Source of the DNA: Paralithodes platypus
Taxonomy: Eukaryota; Arthropoda; Malacostraca; Decapoda; Lithodidae
Reading direction: 5' to 3'
Length of the DNA stretch: 64,000 nt
Assembly (NCBI GenBank): GCA_032716605.1
Contig: CM064519.1
Span: 26,942,708 to 27,006,707, forward strand
In this document: piece after piece, positions 23,056 to 35,538 of the stretch
Layout of the letters: the number at the start of each line of letters is the position of its first letter
Position numbering within the stretch: position 1 is the stretch's first letter
Program-made: the position numbers and the translations under genes
The notes under the pieces: model-generated
Databases searched by the model: none
The model's input: only the letters and a program-made list of their open reading frames with translations
Told to the model about the DNA's origin: nothing

Positions 23056-23546
23056 TTAAGGCCTCATTTGAACAATTAGGCTAATAGGCCTAACAGTTTA
23101 ATACAAATTCTTCGGGTTAAATTCAAGCTACGTCTAGCAGCGATTTTCGCACGATTGACGTCACAACCGGTACGCATCTAATTTGATATTTTTTTGGGTA
23201 AATATCCCACAGCCAACTATTATTTGCTCCCTGCTGGTAATACATAAGATGACAATAAATCAGTTGAGCGTCAGCTGCTAATCAAAGGGTTGGCGGATCA
23301 AGCCCTCACTGTCAAAATGTTATTGGTAGATGTCAAGTCCGCGCAACCTGACCTAGCAATTAGTGACAAACGCCTAATGTTCACGGCCACCCCTCCTCAG
23401 GAATTATGGCGGCTGGGAAAAAAAAAAAAAAAAAAAAATCACCGGCTCCCCCTCTTGCGGCAGCCGCGCGGGCCCTCCTCTCAACCCAAAATTGGTCAAA
23501 ATAGAAGCAAATGTTACGGTCAGGATTCAGAGAACGAGTAGGTATA

Positions 23547-23750
23547 ATCCTGTGTAGCAGGGAGACCTGTACTGTACTTAATTTCTCAATAATTTGGTAA
23601 TACTGTACTGTATTACTGTACAATATATTTTTAAATTTTACACTAATATTCTAGATTAGGTTAGGCTTTGATTAGGTTAGGTTAAAGATATTGTTCAATG
23701 TTTCTTAGTAAATAGGCATATGAAAAACAGTTCTCCCCGCTACACAGGAT
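23547..23750 (-). mobile_element. MITE with ATCCTGTGTAG ends, copy 2
   Basis: Starts ATCCTGTGTAGCAGGGAGAC and ends CTCCCCGCTACACAGGAT. Inverted homologue of 18991-19183. Confidence 0.75.
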
Positions 23751-24235
23751 TTTTACCCGGTCATGATTCAGAGCATGCGAATCACTGCGTAAGGTTGCTT
23801 GAAAAATACCAATCGGTTAGGGTCGTGTTAGTGGACGTATGCATCGCTTTGTGCCTTTGTTTACTGAAATTGTATGCTCGCAGTTACATTCGTGCCTAAT
23901 TTTGCTTTTTCTTAGAAAATGATCCCACGGCCAGCTGTTACTTGCCCCCTGCTGGTAATAGGCTATATATGGGGGCATGGCAACTTACCATCACCAGAAA
24001 AATCATAGGCCTAGGCTAGTTTATAATTAGGAAGAACCATTAGCAATTGGCCTGCCCACACACAGTAGGCCTACACGTCAGCAATCTTATCGTCAAAATA
24101 ATAGGCTAATAAGTCTTAAAATATACAAACTGGGATAAGTCGGGAAGGATATACAGTAGCATACGGGCGTACAGTTTCCATGCCGTGCGCTCGTGGTTAG
24201 GCCTAGCCTATGTTCGTCTTTTTTTTCTGTAATTT

Positions 24236-24610
24236 GGCCCCTGCTGGCAATATACTGTATATGGTAATAGGTCATGGGGGAACATGATCGCGAACATCCA
24301 CGTAGTGTAAACAAGGCGGGCTGTAGTCTACGCCCAAATACTACATCCTTGCCTAAAAGTTTTGGGTAGAATGTAGAATTCGCGCCTACCGCCAGCCTTG
24401 TTTACAATACGCAGAGCCGGGGCGGACGCTTGCCATCATGTTCCCGTCTATTTTGACTGCCTTTGGATACAATAATATGTTGAGGGGGGGCACTCCCCTT
24501 AATGAGGGTGGCCATACACAGAAGGCCCCCAAGCGGACCTATTCCCTGTAAGAGGGACAACCCGAGCCAGTTTGCTGAAGGACTTACAGGATTAACCACA
24601 CAATTTGTTA
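24236..24610. repeat. GC-run repeat units and RTE-like tail fragment
   Basis: 24236-24330 and (inverted) 24380-24490 belong to the repeat family described at 20897. 24490-24610 matches 14520-14645 (CCAAGCG(G/A)ACCTATTCCCTG-like, then GGACTTACAGGATTAACCAC). Confidence 0.65.
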
Positions 24611-25873
24611 GTAGTCTTGGCAAATCCAACGTCAAGGCTATTAACCTAATTGCAATGACGACTTGTCTATTTTGACTGCTATGTCGTCATTCCAACCGCG
24701 GTTAAAAAGAAAACGTCTAGAGTCTACTCCTTATCTTGCTCTAGGAGACGTTGTACATTAACCAAAACTACCACCGAAGGTGAAAAAAGCATAGAAGAGA
24801 AGAAAAAGGGGTTTACCTTAGTTACCGCTTAAGGCCCATCCCGTGTTCCGTCATGTGCAGATCCCTGTCGAACGTGCGCATGAGCGACCCTCTCTTGTCA
24901 TCATTTTTTCACGCGCTCCATTGAATGCAGTCGCTTTTGTTGTGCTCCTTTAATTCACCCTGTTTAGGTTCGTTTCGGCTTATCTGGCCTTCTTTTTTGT
25001 TAGACAGATGTTACGTGATCTAGGGCACACGTAAATGGGCTCCTCAGTGTGTTTAATGGAGACGCGTGTGGAAATAGCTACCGAAGGTACGGGGGCGCCT
25101 GGCGTTCCTCGTGTGTGTTTTTCATTCCTTTCTCTTTCATATTCTTTTTTCCTGTTAGTCTGGGCATAGTTTAGCTTTTAGCTTATTTTAGCCTAGCTTG
25201 TTTCTCATTCAGGAATTGCTATGCCCCTATGAGTTTTCATATATTCATAGCCTAGGTGTACAGTTGGTTCACAATCTGAGATTTCGTGGTGGCGGTGCTG
25301 TTTGTCGGGTTTGTGTCGGCCGCATTATTAGCGTTATTCCCGAGTCCCCCCTTTCGAGCCTTCACTGTGTCTCAAGGGCCTGGGCGCTTGGTGGTTCGTG
25401 ATATCCAGGGGTACCCCACCGGGGCCCCTCCCTCACACCACAGGGTTTTTCGCCCCTGACACATTCTCTCCTCACGGCTAGGCCACCCTTTTTCTCGCCA
25501 GTTTCATTTACTGGTTTTTGTGTTCCCTTACTGTTTTCACCTCCATCCTTTCATATCCTTTTGCCCAATCCTGGGGTACCCTACGGGGGCCCCTGTTTGT
25601 GCCAAACCACCCTTCCTGCCACTTCTCCTCATGGGCTTTGCTCTATCTCTGTGGGTTGGGTGGTTCCTGGGGGATGTGCCTCCTCTCCCCTGGTGTGTCT
25701 TCCTTGCCTCTCCCTTGACCGGTTGAGTCAGGATATTATCAAGGAAGACACTGCTCAGCTTGATGGCCATCGTCGCTTGGAGTTCATAAGGAGATGACGC
25801 TTTTTTCTGGGCCTCTTTTGGTATTCCCTAGACGCTCCTCTCGCTTTTTCGGCGCCGGACCATCTCGGCCGGT

Positions 25874-26016
25874 CCCGCAAATTTGTGGGGGCTTGATTCG
25901 GTCCTCTGGGACATTTCGGCTCCCCGCAAATTTGCGGAGATCGTTGGGGGGTCCCGCAAAATTGCGGGAGGGTGGTGTCGGTACGGTTATGCCTCCATTG
26001 GCCCGCAAATTTGCGG
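25874..26016. repeat. Four spaced palindromes, CCGCAAATTTGCGG type
   Basis: CCCGCAAATTTGTGGG at 25874, CCCCGCAAATTTGCGG at 25922, CCCGCAAAATTGCGGG at 25953 and CCCGCAAATTTGCGG at 26002. Two are perfect over the core and two differ at one or two bases. They sit in the 5' part of the DIRS-like element. Function unknown. Confidence 0.85.
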
Positions 26017-26244
26017 TAATAGTTGGCTTTCACTATTGACTTTTTTTTATGTCATCTTGTTGCCTGATATTATATTGGTGTATGCACTTTACTGGTGTTA
26101 TAGGCCCTGCATGTAAGATGTTGAGTGGTGGTTAACACTTTCTCCATCTTTGCAGGTTCTGCTAGTGCTCTTCCGCCTCGGCCGCCCTCCTCACCTACCT
26201 CTGTGCTCCCAGTTTAGGGTGAGTACGGATACCTGTTTGCATGT

Positions 26245-28074
26245 GTGTTCCTGTTTCCCCATGCTCCTTCCCTGGTTCTTCTTGGACATTCTCTCCACTT
26301 ACTCCTTCGACGTGCTGATTATGGTGTGTGTTCTTCTAGTGCAGGTAGGCTGCCTTGCTTTCGCCTTGGTTGTCGCTCCCCGTGCTTGGAGAGGCACAAG
26401 TCCTGCTTGCGCCACTCGCTCTGTGTGTCCTCTACGGCCTACCTCCCTGCTCTGTGTGGCACGTGTCTGGCCCTGGTGGTTGTGCTGCTCCATGGCCCTG
26501 GTTCCTCGGCGGCGGCTGTGGCCTCTGCTTCCCTTCCGTCGGTGTGGACGATGGTCTCCCGCCACATTAGGACTGTGGGCCACCGTTCCCCGGCCTTTGT
26601 TGCCGACCGGATCCGCGTCGCCCTGGGTATCCCTGACCCGACTGAAGGCCGTTCACCTGGCCCTCTCCCTGCTCGGGCCCTCTCCCCTGGGTCCCGCAGC
26701 CGGTCGTCCCATCGTCGGGGGGTTCCCCGGCTCCGTCCACGCTCTCGCTCGCCTCGTCGTCCTCCTGATCGCCTTGACGACGCCCATCGCCCTCGTCATG
26801 GTTCTCGCCCTGAGGCCGGGGTTAGCGGCTCTGCCCTGTGCGCCCTCCCCTGGCCTCTACGGATAGGGGCTCTACTCCCTTCCGCCCGCTTCCCCAGCCC
26901 AGACGACTTCCTCTTACGTTGTCCTCTCCGCGCGCGGTTGTTCATGCTGTAGCTGGCCCTCTGCTCCCTCCTCCTACACTGTCCAGGAGGGTCCGCCTGG
27001 ATGTCGTTGCTTCTCCTACTTCACCTGCTTCAGTGCCTATTCTTCCTTCACGGTCTCGTCCCACGGTGGTGGTCCCTCCCTCCTCCGCCTCGGTGTCGGG
27101 CCGCCCTGTTATCTCAGCCCCGGGGATCCTTGCTCTGTTTCCCCCCGCGGCTCCTGGCCTCCTTTCACCCGGCCAGCCTTCCCACTCCCGTCGTCCTGCT
27201 CCTCCTCATTCTTCTCTTCCTGACCTTCACTTACCGTCTCGCCAGGGGGGTACCCCTCCTCTTGCCTCGGTGGGGTTTCGCGAGGTTTTGGGGTCCCCTT
27301 TCTCAGGAGCTGATATGTGTCGCTGGAAGAGGGGAATGGTGCTGTTTCCCCCTCGGCCGTTCGTGATCGGGGCCGAGTCCCTCAACGGCGACACAACCGT
27401 CGTCGCTCGCCTTCCTTGGGCCGCGACGCTGCTGGTTCGTGTCGTGGGTCTCGCTCCCGCTCACGCTCACCCCTGCGGGCCGCCCAATCTGGGGGGGGGG
27501 GGGGGGGTAGCCTCTCTCGGATCGATTGTCGGCTATGCAGGGCTGGGTTATGTCACGCTTCGACGGGCGCTTGGAGTCGATGGAAGACTCCCTCTTCTCG
27601 CCCTTCTTGGCGGTGACTCACCCTACCTACCCCTGCTACGGTCCCCCTCCCTTCTGCAGGCCTACGCTCTGGTCAGACTTCAGCCGCCCTGACATCCTTC
27701 CGGCTGTTCAGTCCCTGGCTGTGTTGACGGGTCTGTCCTCCTATGGGACAGGTTTGTGCGACGCCGGTACGCCTGGCTTAGCCATCATGCTCGGTCACCC
27801 TCTCCCATTGGAGGCCTGGTTTGCTGAGGCCTTCGACTTCACACACCGATCCGTCGACGGCTCTCCTTCCGTCCCTCCCCCGGAGTCGTCCCTGATTTTG
27901 CCTCCTCTTGTGTCTGTCGGCGGGTTGGACGGCGCGTTCTGGTCCTGGATGAGCGCGCCCGTTCTTGAACTTTGTTCTATTGCTACCCCGTTCTTCTCTC
28001 CCCCGGATCAGCCCTCTGTCGCCAAGGTTTTTCCCTTGCGACAGAGGGTGACGGACTTATTGTCTTGTCTTTAG
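26245..28074 (+). pseudogene. DIRS-like gag region, several frames
   Basis: A Cys/His-rich block (CFRLGC, ERHKSC, LCGTC) is followed by an Arg/Ser-rich stretch (SRSRSSHRRG, RPRSRSPRRP) in the frame 26245-26952. A second basic block lies near 27317-27616, after a frame change around the G run, and then a frame to 28074. DIRS gag proteins are often Arg/Ser-rich with poorly conserved sequence, so position and composition are the main evidence. Exact limits are not defined. Confidence 0.5.
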
Positions 28075-28774
28075 GTTCCCTCCAGACGTCTGTTCACCAC
28101 CTACGGCTTTTCGAGGCGTCTGCGCCAGGCGATCTTCGCGAGGGTTTGGACCGCGTTCAGCGGGTCCACCTTCGGCTCGCGGTGTCTTTGGTTCCCGAGC
28201 TGAAGGCGGTTTTGTGCGCGGCAACTCTGCACCGCACGACGGTACGGTCTTCGTTTTGCCGGCCGGCCCCCTTGGTTATTCGTCAGGGTTTGTTGTACTC
28301 TGCGCTATATACGTCGGGTTTTTTTACGCAGGATGCTTGGGAATGCTACGCTTCTCTGTCGGCGGCCCCTGCTTCCGCCACACGACGCCGCGCTGTGTCG
28401 TTACGGACCCTGCTTACGTCACGCACCGACGCGGTGTGCCGCGCGCGGGGTCTTCTCAGTCCCGTCCTTCTGCCGGTCCTCTTCGGGGTGCTGCTGCAAG
28501 TGCTGCCGCCTTGCCCGGGCGCAGGACTGGGACGTTGCTGGCCAGTGCATCGGTTCCGCCTCGCACTTCTGTTCTTGCCCCTTTCATCCCCTCTGTGTCG
28601 GGGCTGGCCGGCCTTCCACTTCCGGCCGCCCTTCGAAGGGGTCAGCCCCGCGCCGGCCTGGGGTTGGGGTGGCCCGCCCTTTTCGACGAGGTTGGGGGGG
28701 GGCGGGGGTAGAGGAGGTCAACGTGGCGCTCATGCCCGCACGGCCCGTACCGGGGGTACCTCCACGTCAACACA

Positions 28775-30333
28775 ATGTGTAGTTCTCTGGGTCGGCCTCC
28801 TTGTTCTCCTTCTCGCCTGGGCGTACCGGGTCGCTCCCCTCCTCTCGGGTGCTCCCTCGGGTTGTTTTCGCCCTTGCGCCCCTCGGTAGCCATGAGGGAC
28901 GTTGGGGGCGGCGGGTTGCGCGGAGGGGTCTCACCTGGAGGTGGACGTCCAGACCCCCACTCCGCTCTTGTCACCGACAACGGCCCATCTCTTCAGAGGT
29001 GGCCCACGTGTTCACTTCCATGCCCGAGCTGGGTAGCGTCGAGGGAGTTGACCGCCGGTCACCCGGTTTTCCTCTCCCGTGTCTTTCTGGTTCCGTCGCC
29101 GACCTGCGACGCGATGCGACCGGTGGTGGATCTGTCGGCCCTCAACGGGCACATCGTGCACACACGGTTTCGGATGCTGCCGGTACCCCTGGTACGCCTG
29201 GCCCTGTGCCCTCTGTCGTGGGTAGTGTCGCTGGCCTTCCAGGATGTGTCTTGGCTCGTTCCTCTCCATCCTCGCTTCCAGCGATTCTTGGCCGTTCGGA
29301 CTTCCGATCGTGTGTTCCTGTTCGACGGCCTTCCCTTCGGTCTCCACATCGCGCCGCAGATCTTCTCCGCACTGGTGGGGCAGGCTCTGGGTCCTCTCCT
29401 CAGGAGCGGGCTCCAGCTCCTGTTTTCCTTGGCCGTTTGGTTGGTAGTTTCCGACGCCCTAGGCCTGTGCATTGGCGACGCCCTCACAGTCGTTCGCAAC
29501 ATCGCACGGTTAGGGTTCCCCTTCGATGTTCCCAAGTCACGCTTGACCCCGTCGCGTGTCGTGCCATGGGTCGGTCTCGCATGGGTTTTTGTCCGGCGCT
29601 ACGGTGACCCGGGGTCTGCCGGCCGCGGTGCACCTTTGGTGGACGGTCCTCGCCGTGTTGCACTCGGTCTCCCTCCCGGGGTGGCTCTGGGACTCGTTCG
29701 TGGGTTCGCTGCATTGGGCCGCTCTGCCCCTTCCCTTAGGGAGCCTCTGGCTACGCCGCCTCCTCCTCATGGGCACCGCGGTGTTTCCGTTGCCCCTATG
29801 GATCGGCTCCTGCCGCTCCCGCGTACCGTTCGCCGACGCTCGGGTCGCTGGGTTGCTCGGGGCTCGCTCTCTGCGGCTGTGCCCTGGACCGCCCCCCCCC
29901 CGCCGACGGTCTGGGTAACCACAGATACGTCGAGCGAGGTTGGGTGAGGTTCCCAATCGAACCTGGGACGTCCACTTCCCGGCAGATGGGTGGGTCTCCC
30001 TCCTCTTACCCGTCTATGCCCTCGGATTGTTGGTTCCTTTGTTCTTCCTGCGGGACCACGCGCTGGCCCTTCGGGGTAAGTCGGTGGCCTTCGGGTTGGA
30101 CACTCAGACAAGCTGTCCCCTGTTTCCTTATGCGGGGGTCCTCCAGGTCGTTGACTCTATTGGGGGTCTCGGTGGAGTTGTTCTTCCTCGCGGACCGACA
30201 CCCCTTCTCCTTGCATGCCTCCTCCCTGCCCGGGCCTGCCACCCTTTGGGCGGCCGCCCTGTCGAGAGGGCAGGGCGTTCTTGTAGAATGGGCGATGAAA
30301 CGGACTGTGTTCGCCGACCTCGCGGCTTCCTGA
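28775..30333 (+). pseudogene. DIRS-like reverse transcriptase and RNase H
   Basis: The frame 28775-29947 shows RPVVDLSALNGHI, then S-L-A-F-Q-D-V-S-W-L-V-P-L-H-P, FLFDGLPFGLHIAPQIFS and LGFPFDVPKSRLTPS, the standard RT block order of DIRS elements. Where Y-x-D-D-W-L should stand it reads S-L-A-V-W-L, so both catalytic aspartates are gone. RNase H starts V-T-T-D-T-S and continues after a frame change (GWGEVPNRTWDVHF); its tail, LPGPATLWAAALSRGQ, is in the frame ending 30333. It cannot be active. Family role: first- and second-strand cDNA synthesis. Confidence 0.75.
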
Positions 30334-30334
30334 G

Positions 30335-31226
30335 GTGTTCCGGAGGTCGCCTTGTTCGCATCGGGGGTGCCGTGCCAGTTGCCTCTGGACCTCTCCCTCC
30401 GGCCTCGCGCTCCGGGGGGGGTCCGGACGCTTTCATGGTCGCCTGGTACAGGTGGCGGTCGATATCCATCTTTCCGCCACCAGATGCGCTGTTGATGTGC
30501 CCAGTCCTCGCGAAGCTGCGGCTGTACCACGGCTGCGTCTGGCTCCTCGCGCCTCTGTGGCCGGCACGGACTTGGTCCGCCCGGTTGCCGCGGTGGTGCC
30601 CGAGTCCGGTCCCTCTACCTGTCTCCGGCTTCCACTTGGGCTAGGTTGGGGTCCTGCGGACCTCTTTGGCCTTCGCATCGTGCTTGTTCATGAGGCACGG
30701 TGGCTCCCGGTCCCCGGCCGGGCCCTGACTGACTTCCTGCAGCGTTCCTGGCCGTCTTCTCCTTGGGGGACTTACGGGTCCCGCTGGAGGTCTTTTACTA
30801 GGTGGCTACAGGCCACTCGCCTGCCAGTTGGCTCTCCTTCCCTCGTCCTACGCTCCTTGTTTCACCTCTTCCGTACACGTCGCTTTCCAGTCGACGCTAT
30901 ACGTACCCACTTGTCTGCCGTCCGGGGGGTTCTTTGGGTCCGTCGCTGGGCTGGTCGTTCCGCCACAGGTGCTGGATTCCTTCCTGACGGCTGCCTTCCG
31001 GGATCGACCGCCTCTGTGGGATCTGGGGCGGGCTCTGGTCCTTCTGGCTTCCCCCACGTATACAAGGGCCGCTACGCCGGTTCCGTTGCTCGGGCGTCCA
31101 CTCTTCCTTGTCGCTCTGGCCACTGGGGATCGGGTGTCTGCACTAGCGGCATTGTCACGGCCCCGGGACTGCGTGCGATTCTCCCCGTCCTTGCATGGCG
31201 TCTCGTTCGCCTCTACTATTAAATAG
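30335..31226 (+). pseudogene. DIRS-like tyrosine recombinase, C-terminus lost
   Basis: The core-binding part reads YGSRWRSFTRWLQATRLP and IRTHLSAVRGVLW, typical of DIRS recombinases. After a frame change comes P-L-W-D-L-G-R-A-L-V-L-L-A-S and F-L-V-A-L-A-T-G-D-R-V-S-A-L-A-A-L, containing the first catalytic Arg box. The sequence ends at about 31226, before the H-x-x-R and Tyr motifs, so the active site is incomplete. It joins an inverted repeat at 31211-31231. Confidence 0.7.
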
Positions 31227-31231
31227 TAGAG
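31211..31231. repeat. Perfect 10-bp-arm inverted repeat at the DIRS break
   Basis: CTCTACTATT and AATAGTAGAG around a single central A. It coincides with the point where recombinase coding is lost, so it may mark a rearrangement junction. Confidence 0.7.
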
Positions 31232-31503
31232 AGGGGGAGAGGGGAAAATTAAATTAAGGTAAGGAGAGAACAAGATATTGGGGGGTGGAGGAGGGGGTAA
31301 AATGGGGAGAGGAGAGTTCTACTTAAGCATTATACTGTACTGTACTTTCATTCTTTTTCTTTAACTATCCTTTCTACGACTACATATTTTCTAAACTAAA
31401 TCTTAATCAAGCTCTAGTTGTTTCTGGAGAAGAGATCACCGGTGCATAGGTGAGCTGCTCAGAAAAAGGGACAGCAACTCCACAAGAAGAAGAAGAAGAA
31501 GAG
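31232..31503. other. No gene seen; probable repeat tail with (GAA)n
   Basis: Purine-rich, ending in a GAA microsatellite (31484-31503) directly next to the LINE fragment. No coding signal. Confidence 0.4.
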
Positions 31504-32150
31504 ATTCCTGAAGATTTCTTCGTCAAGTGACACAAATGTCCCCCTACAATTCTATTGGCTTTGTTTATCTTTTCCGCTAAATGTTCTGAGAAATTTAACT
31601 TATTGTCTATCACTACTCCTATATCCTTTTCTGCATTCACTTCCTCCATCGCTTCATACATACTGTATCCTACCTTGTCTATTTTGCTTGTCCCAATCTG
31701 CATGTACTTGCATTTTTTTGGATGAAAAGGCATTAACCAATGCTCAGACCATCCCTTCATGCCATCCACATCTCCTTGAAGCAAACCCACATCTTCCTTA
31801 CTCCTCACTCTTCTATACAGCTTAGTGTCATCCGCATACAGGTATACCTCACTTCCATTAGTTATAACTTCAGGTAAGTCGTTGATAAATATAACGAACA
31901 GTAGTGGTCCCAACACAGATCCCTGACGAACTCCACTTGTAATTTCCCTCCACCCCGAGCCTATTCCATTCACCAGCACCCTCTGTCTCCTATCATTCAG
32001 GAAGGCTTCTATCCATTTCACACATATCTCCCCTATATTATAGCTTCTAACTTTCTCTATTAACCTTTTATGTGGGACCTTATCGAAGGCCTTCATCAAA
32101 TCACAATATACCACGTCTATTACATCACCATCCTCTAGAATTTGCATCCA
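31504..32150 (-). pseudogene. Fragment of the CR1/Jockey-like LINE seen at 11181-13895
   Basis: Covers the RT palm from MQILEDGDVIDVVYCD to NKANRIVG, including KAFDKVPHKRL, GVRQGSVLGPLLF (Pro to Arg change in the G-V-P-Q box) and YLYADDTKLYR. Both ends are abrupt. The reading frame continues for about 45 non-homologous residues into the GAA repeat. Very close to 11775-12425 in sequence. Confidence 0.9.
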
Positions 32151-32427
32151 ATCATAACGATAATATGATTTATCGTAAAATTATGATTATAGGCAGGAAT
32201 GGAAACTAATATTGCCGCCCAGAAGTGTGGTGTTCACTACACATAGCTCGCCTTTTAAAGGTTAAGATCGTTGGATAATGGGAGAAATAAAATTTCCCGG
32301 GAATTGTAACTACTGTACTGTACTTTCAACTACTGTATAAGGATGAAAATTACCTAAAACCAAAAAGAAAAACCATGGGAAAATTAGTGGTAGTTTCGGT
32401 TATATTTTCCCAGTACGGATTTGTATC

Positions 32428-32544
32428 AGGTTTACTCCCCTAGACAGATTGCCGACCAAGGCTGACGAGTCCCATCCACCCGGATTTTTATAAGGTTGTC
32501 TCCCCTAGATGGGTTGACGACCAAGGCTAACGAGTCCCATCCTC
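32428..32544. repeat. Second copy of the two-unit ~60-bp repeat block
   Basis: Near-identical to 14761-14880 in order and spacing of both units. Confidence 0.8.
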
Positions 32545-32549
32545 CTTGA

Positions 32550-32880
32550 TATTGTCATCATCATATATATGGCCAACAGGGGGCAAATAACAGAAAAAAA
32601 TCGCCATCAAAATAGACGTGAACTTAACCACGGCGATTGACATATACAGTATAAACATGACGGCGGCGGGGGAGGCGTCGGACGCTTGCAATCTTGTTCT
32701 AGTCTATTTTGAATGCCATTGGATACAATAATATGTTGAGGGGGGGCTTAGCCCCCCCCCCCCCATGACATATTGTCATCATCATATATATTGCCAGCAG
32801 GGGGCAAATAAGCGAAAAAATAGACGCGAAGTTAACCGCGACGATCGCCCTATGTAAACATGATGACCGTACGCCCGGAA
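32550..32880 (-). repeat. Inverted GC-run repeat units
   Basis: Two units of the family at 20897 in reverse orientation (CATCATATATATTGCCAGCA, GGGGGCTTAGCCCCCC). From 32881 to 33551 I see no gene. Confidence 0.7.
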
Positions 32881-33551
32881 TCTACATCCATCCCAAAGTC
32901 TTAAAATCACTAGTTTTAAACATCCTAAAATCTACAAACTAGCCTAATGAAACATAATATGAAACCATAATAGGGGAGACCTAAAAAGTAAAAAGACCTC
33001 CCACGAGACACACGTTCTGAATAGGGTTAACGCACGATTCCCGAAATAGGCCTAGGCTAGCATTATTTGGGAAATTGGGCCATTTAATAACTTCCATATA
33101 GGCTACGTAAATTGAACGATAAACCACAATTTAATATTTAAATTTTTAATAATAATGACAGAAAAGAAAGGACTCAGTTTTCTAGATACAGTACATGACT
33201 AAAAAATGGGTATTCTGCAGAACAACAACTCCTCGATTACGTGATTCCTGTCTCATGGAATTTTTTTTTTTTCGCTCTTACCTTACTCAGGGGAATAGTG
33301 ATGTGCAGATAAGTGCTACTTTTCTTAGTCAATTTGATTTACACTCCCCTATAACATTATCCGAGTTAGTTTTGTACAGCCAGTCCAGGACACTATGTTT
33401 ACATTCTAGCCTCCTTAGAGGCTCCTCCCCGATGTTTATTAGCCAATCACCTACAAGAAGTCAGTACATTTTTATTGGTACTTTCCTGTTATCAACAGCC
33501 AAAGCCGAAGATTGCAGAGGAAACACCATAGACATATTAACGTATTAACAA

Positions 33552-35538
33552 CATAAATACATCTTGGAAGTTATTCGAAACCACTTACCTAAAAGCAGTG
33601 CAAGACTGCATACCATCGAAAATACGGCGTCCAGGCCATAATAATAAGCCCAAATGGTGGAATAAAGATATTTCAAACTGCCTGCTTGCTAAAAAATTTG
33701 CTAATGATAGATTAAAATCCTCAAAATGACGAAGAACGGGTGAAATTTGTAGAGCTACGACGCAAAGCCAAAAAGTTAATTAAGCAAAGTAAAAAGACCT
33801 AGAGTTACATATTGCGAATCAAAGTAAAACAAACCCGAAAGAATTCTATAGTTATATCAGAAAGAAAAAAAGTAGTTACTTCAACTGTTGGACCGTTAGT
33901 CGATGAAAATGGAGAATACACCAGACGAAGTACAAATGAGTAATGCCCTCAATACCTTCTTTGCATCAGTTTTTACAACAGAAGACCTCAGTGATATCCC
34001 TACACCATCGCCGATTCAGATTGATAATTCAGATGTTCTAAGCAATATCACCGTTACAGAGAGAGAAGTATTGAATTGTTTAGATAAACTCAAGGTAAAT
34101 AAAACGCCTGGACCTGATACAATCTCGCCTAGAGTTCTAAAGGAAGCTAAGGATGAGCTCTCCAAAGCACTGACATTACTATTCAATAAATCCTTGCAGT
34201 CTGGAACTATGCCTGATCAGTGGAAGATAGCCAACGTAACACCGACATTAAAAAAAGGCAGCAAATCCCTACCCAGTAACTATCGTCCAATTAGCTTAAC
34301 CTCAGTTGTATGTAAAATGCTAGAAACGGTCATAAGAGACAGACTCGTAAATCAGTTAGAGGAAAATAACATACTTAAAGATACTCAACGCGGCTTTCGT
34401 AAAAAACGTTCCTGTTTAACAAACCTCTTAGACTTCTTCCACGATATCCTCAACCTCTACGATGAGAGTAAAGCTGTAGATATTATATACCTTGATTTTC
34501 AAAAGGCCTTTGACAAAGTTCCCCACAAACGTTTACTGCTAAAACTAAAAGCGCATGGAATACAAGACGGTGTGTTGAAATGGATAGAAATTGGCTCAGC
34601 GACAGAAAGCAAAGAGTACCGGTAGTCATAAACGGTAAGGCATCTAAATGGACCAATGTAAGTAGCGGGGTACCCCAGGGATCGGTACTAGGACCAATTC
34701 TCTTTCTAATTTACATCAACGACATAGATGAGGGTCTCACCTGTACAATCTCAAAATTTGCTGACGATACAAAAATTGCAAATAGCGTACTCTCAAAAGA
34801 ACAAGTTGACAATATGCAACACAATCTAGATAAATTGTCACATTGGGCCAAATTTGGCAAATGAGTTTCAATGCGGATAAATGTAAAGTACTACATATCG
34901 GATACCTAAATGAGAAAGCAAACTATTCGATGAATGGCACTCAGCTTAAGAATGTAAACAGAGAAACCGATCTGGGAGTAACAATATCGAGTAACCTAAA
35001 ACCGAGTCAACAATGTCAGAAGTTGTTAAGAAGGCAAACAAAATAATTGGCTTTATAGGCAGGTCATTTGAACATAAATCCAAAGACGTTATCCTAACCC
35101 TTTACAATTCCTTAGTCCGCCCTCTTCTGGAATACTGCGTTCAATGCTGGTGCCCTTATTACCAAAAAGACATAAACAAGCTAGAACGAGTTCAACGTAG
35201 AGTTTCCAAAATGATACCTAGCCTAAAGAACAAACCATACGAAGAGCGTCTTAGAGAATTAAATCTATTTCCTTTAACCCAGCGCAGATTAAGAGGTGAC
35301 TTAATTCAAGTGTTCAAAATCATCAAAGGCATCGACAATATGAACTGTAGTAAGTACTTCACTATCGACCAATCTAATTACACGCGGGGAAACGGTTGCA
35401 AAATTATTGGTAAATCTTTTAACTCACACGAATCTAAGAATTTCTTCTTCAATCGAGTTGTCAACTTGTGGAATGGGCTTCCCCGAGACATTATAGACTG
35501 CAGCACCGTTGATTCATTTAAACTCCGCCTAGACAAAT
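33552..35538 (+). pseudogene. Jockey/CR1-like LINE, 5' part of a split copy
   Basis: Begins in the endonuclease-RT linker (5'-truncated at about 33552). Frames together give RT: NKTPGPDTISPRVLK, YRPISLTSVVCKMLETV, DFQKAFDKVPHKRLL, GVPQGSVLGPILF and KFADDTKIANS (F-A-D-D), then the thumb and C-terminal region NSLVRPLLEYCVQCWCPYY. Frame changes occur near 33730, 34580, 34855 and 35030. At 35538 the C-terminal codons are cut by an LTR retrotransposon and resume at 47425 in the same frame. Confidence 0.9.

Larger units (their letters stand above)
24840..31226 (+). mobile_element. DIRS-like tyrosine-recombinase retrotransposon, decayed
   Basis: GC-rich and coding-biased on the plus strand, in the order gag-like region, RT, RNase H, tyrosine recombinase, as in DIRS/Ngaro elements. 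The left limit is uncertain (between about 24800 and 26100); no inverted terminal repeats could be matched, because the right end is lost at about 31226 inside the recombinase. Frame changes, a long G run (about 27489-27508) and loss of RT catalytic residues show it is inactive. It is a different copy from the fragment at 4887. Confidence 0.75.

Noticed and set aside
25755..30678. Many minus-strand Arg/Pro-rich frames
   Set aside because: Shadows of the GC-rich plus-strand DIRS coding region; no domain motifs.
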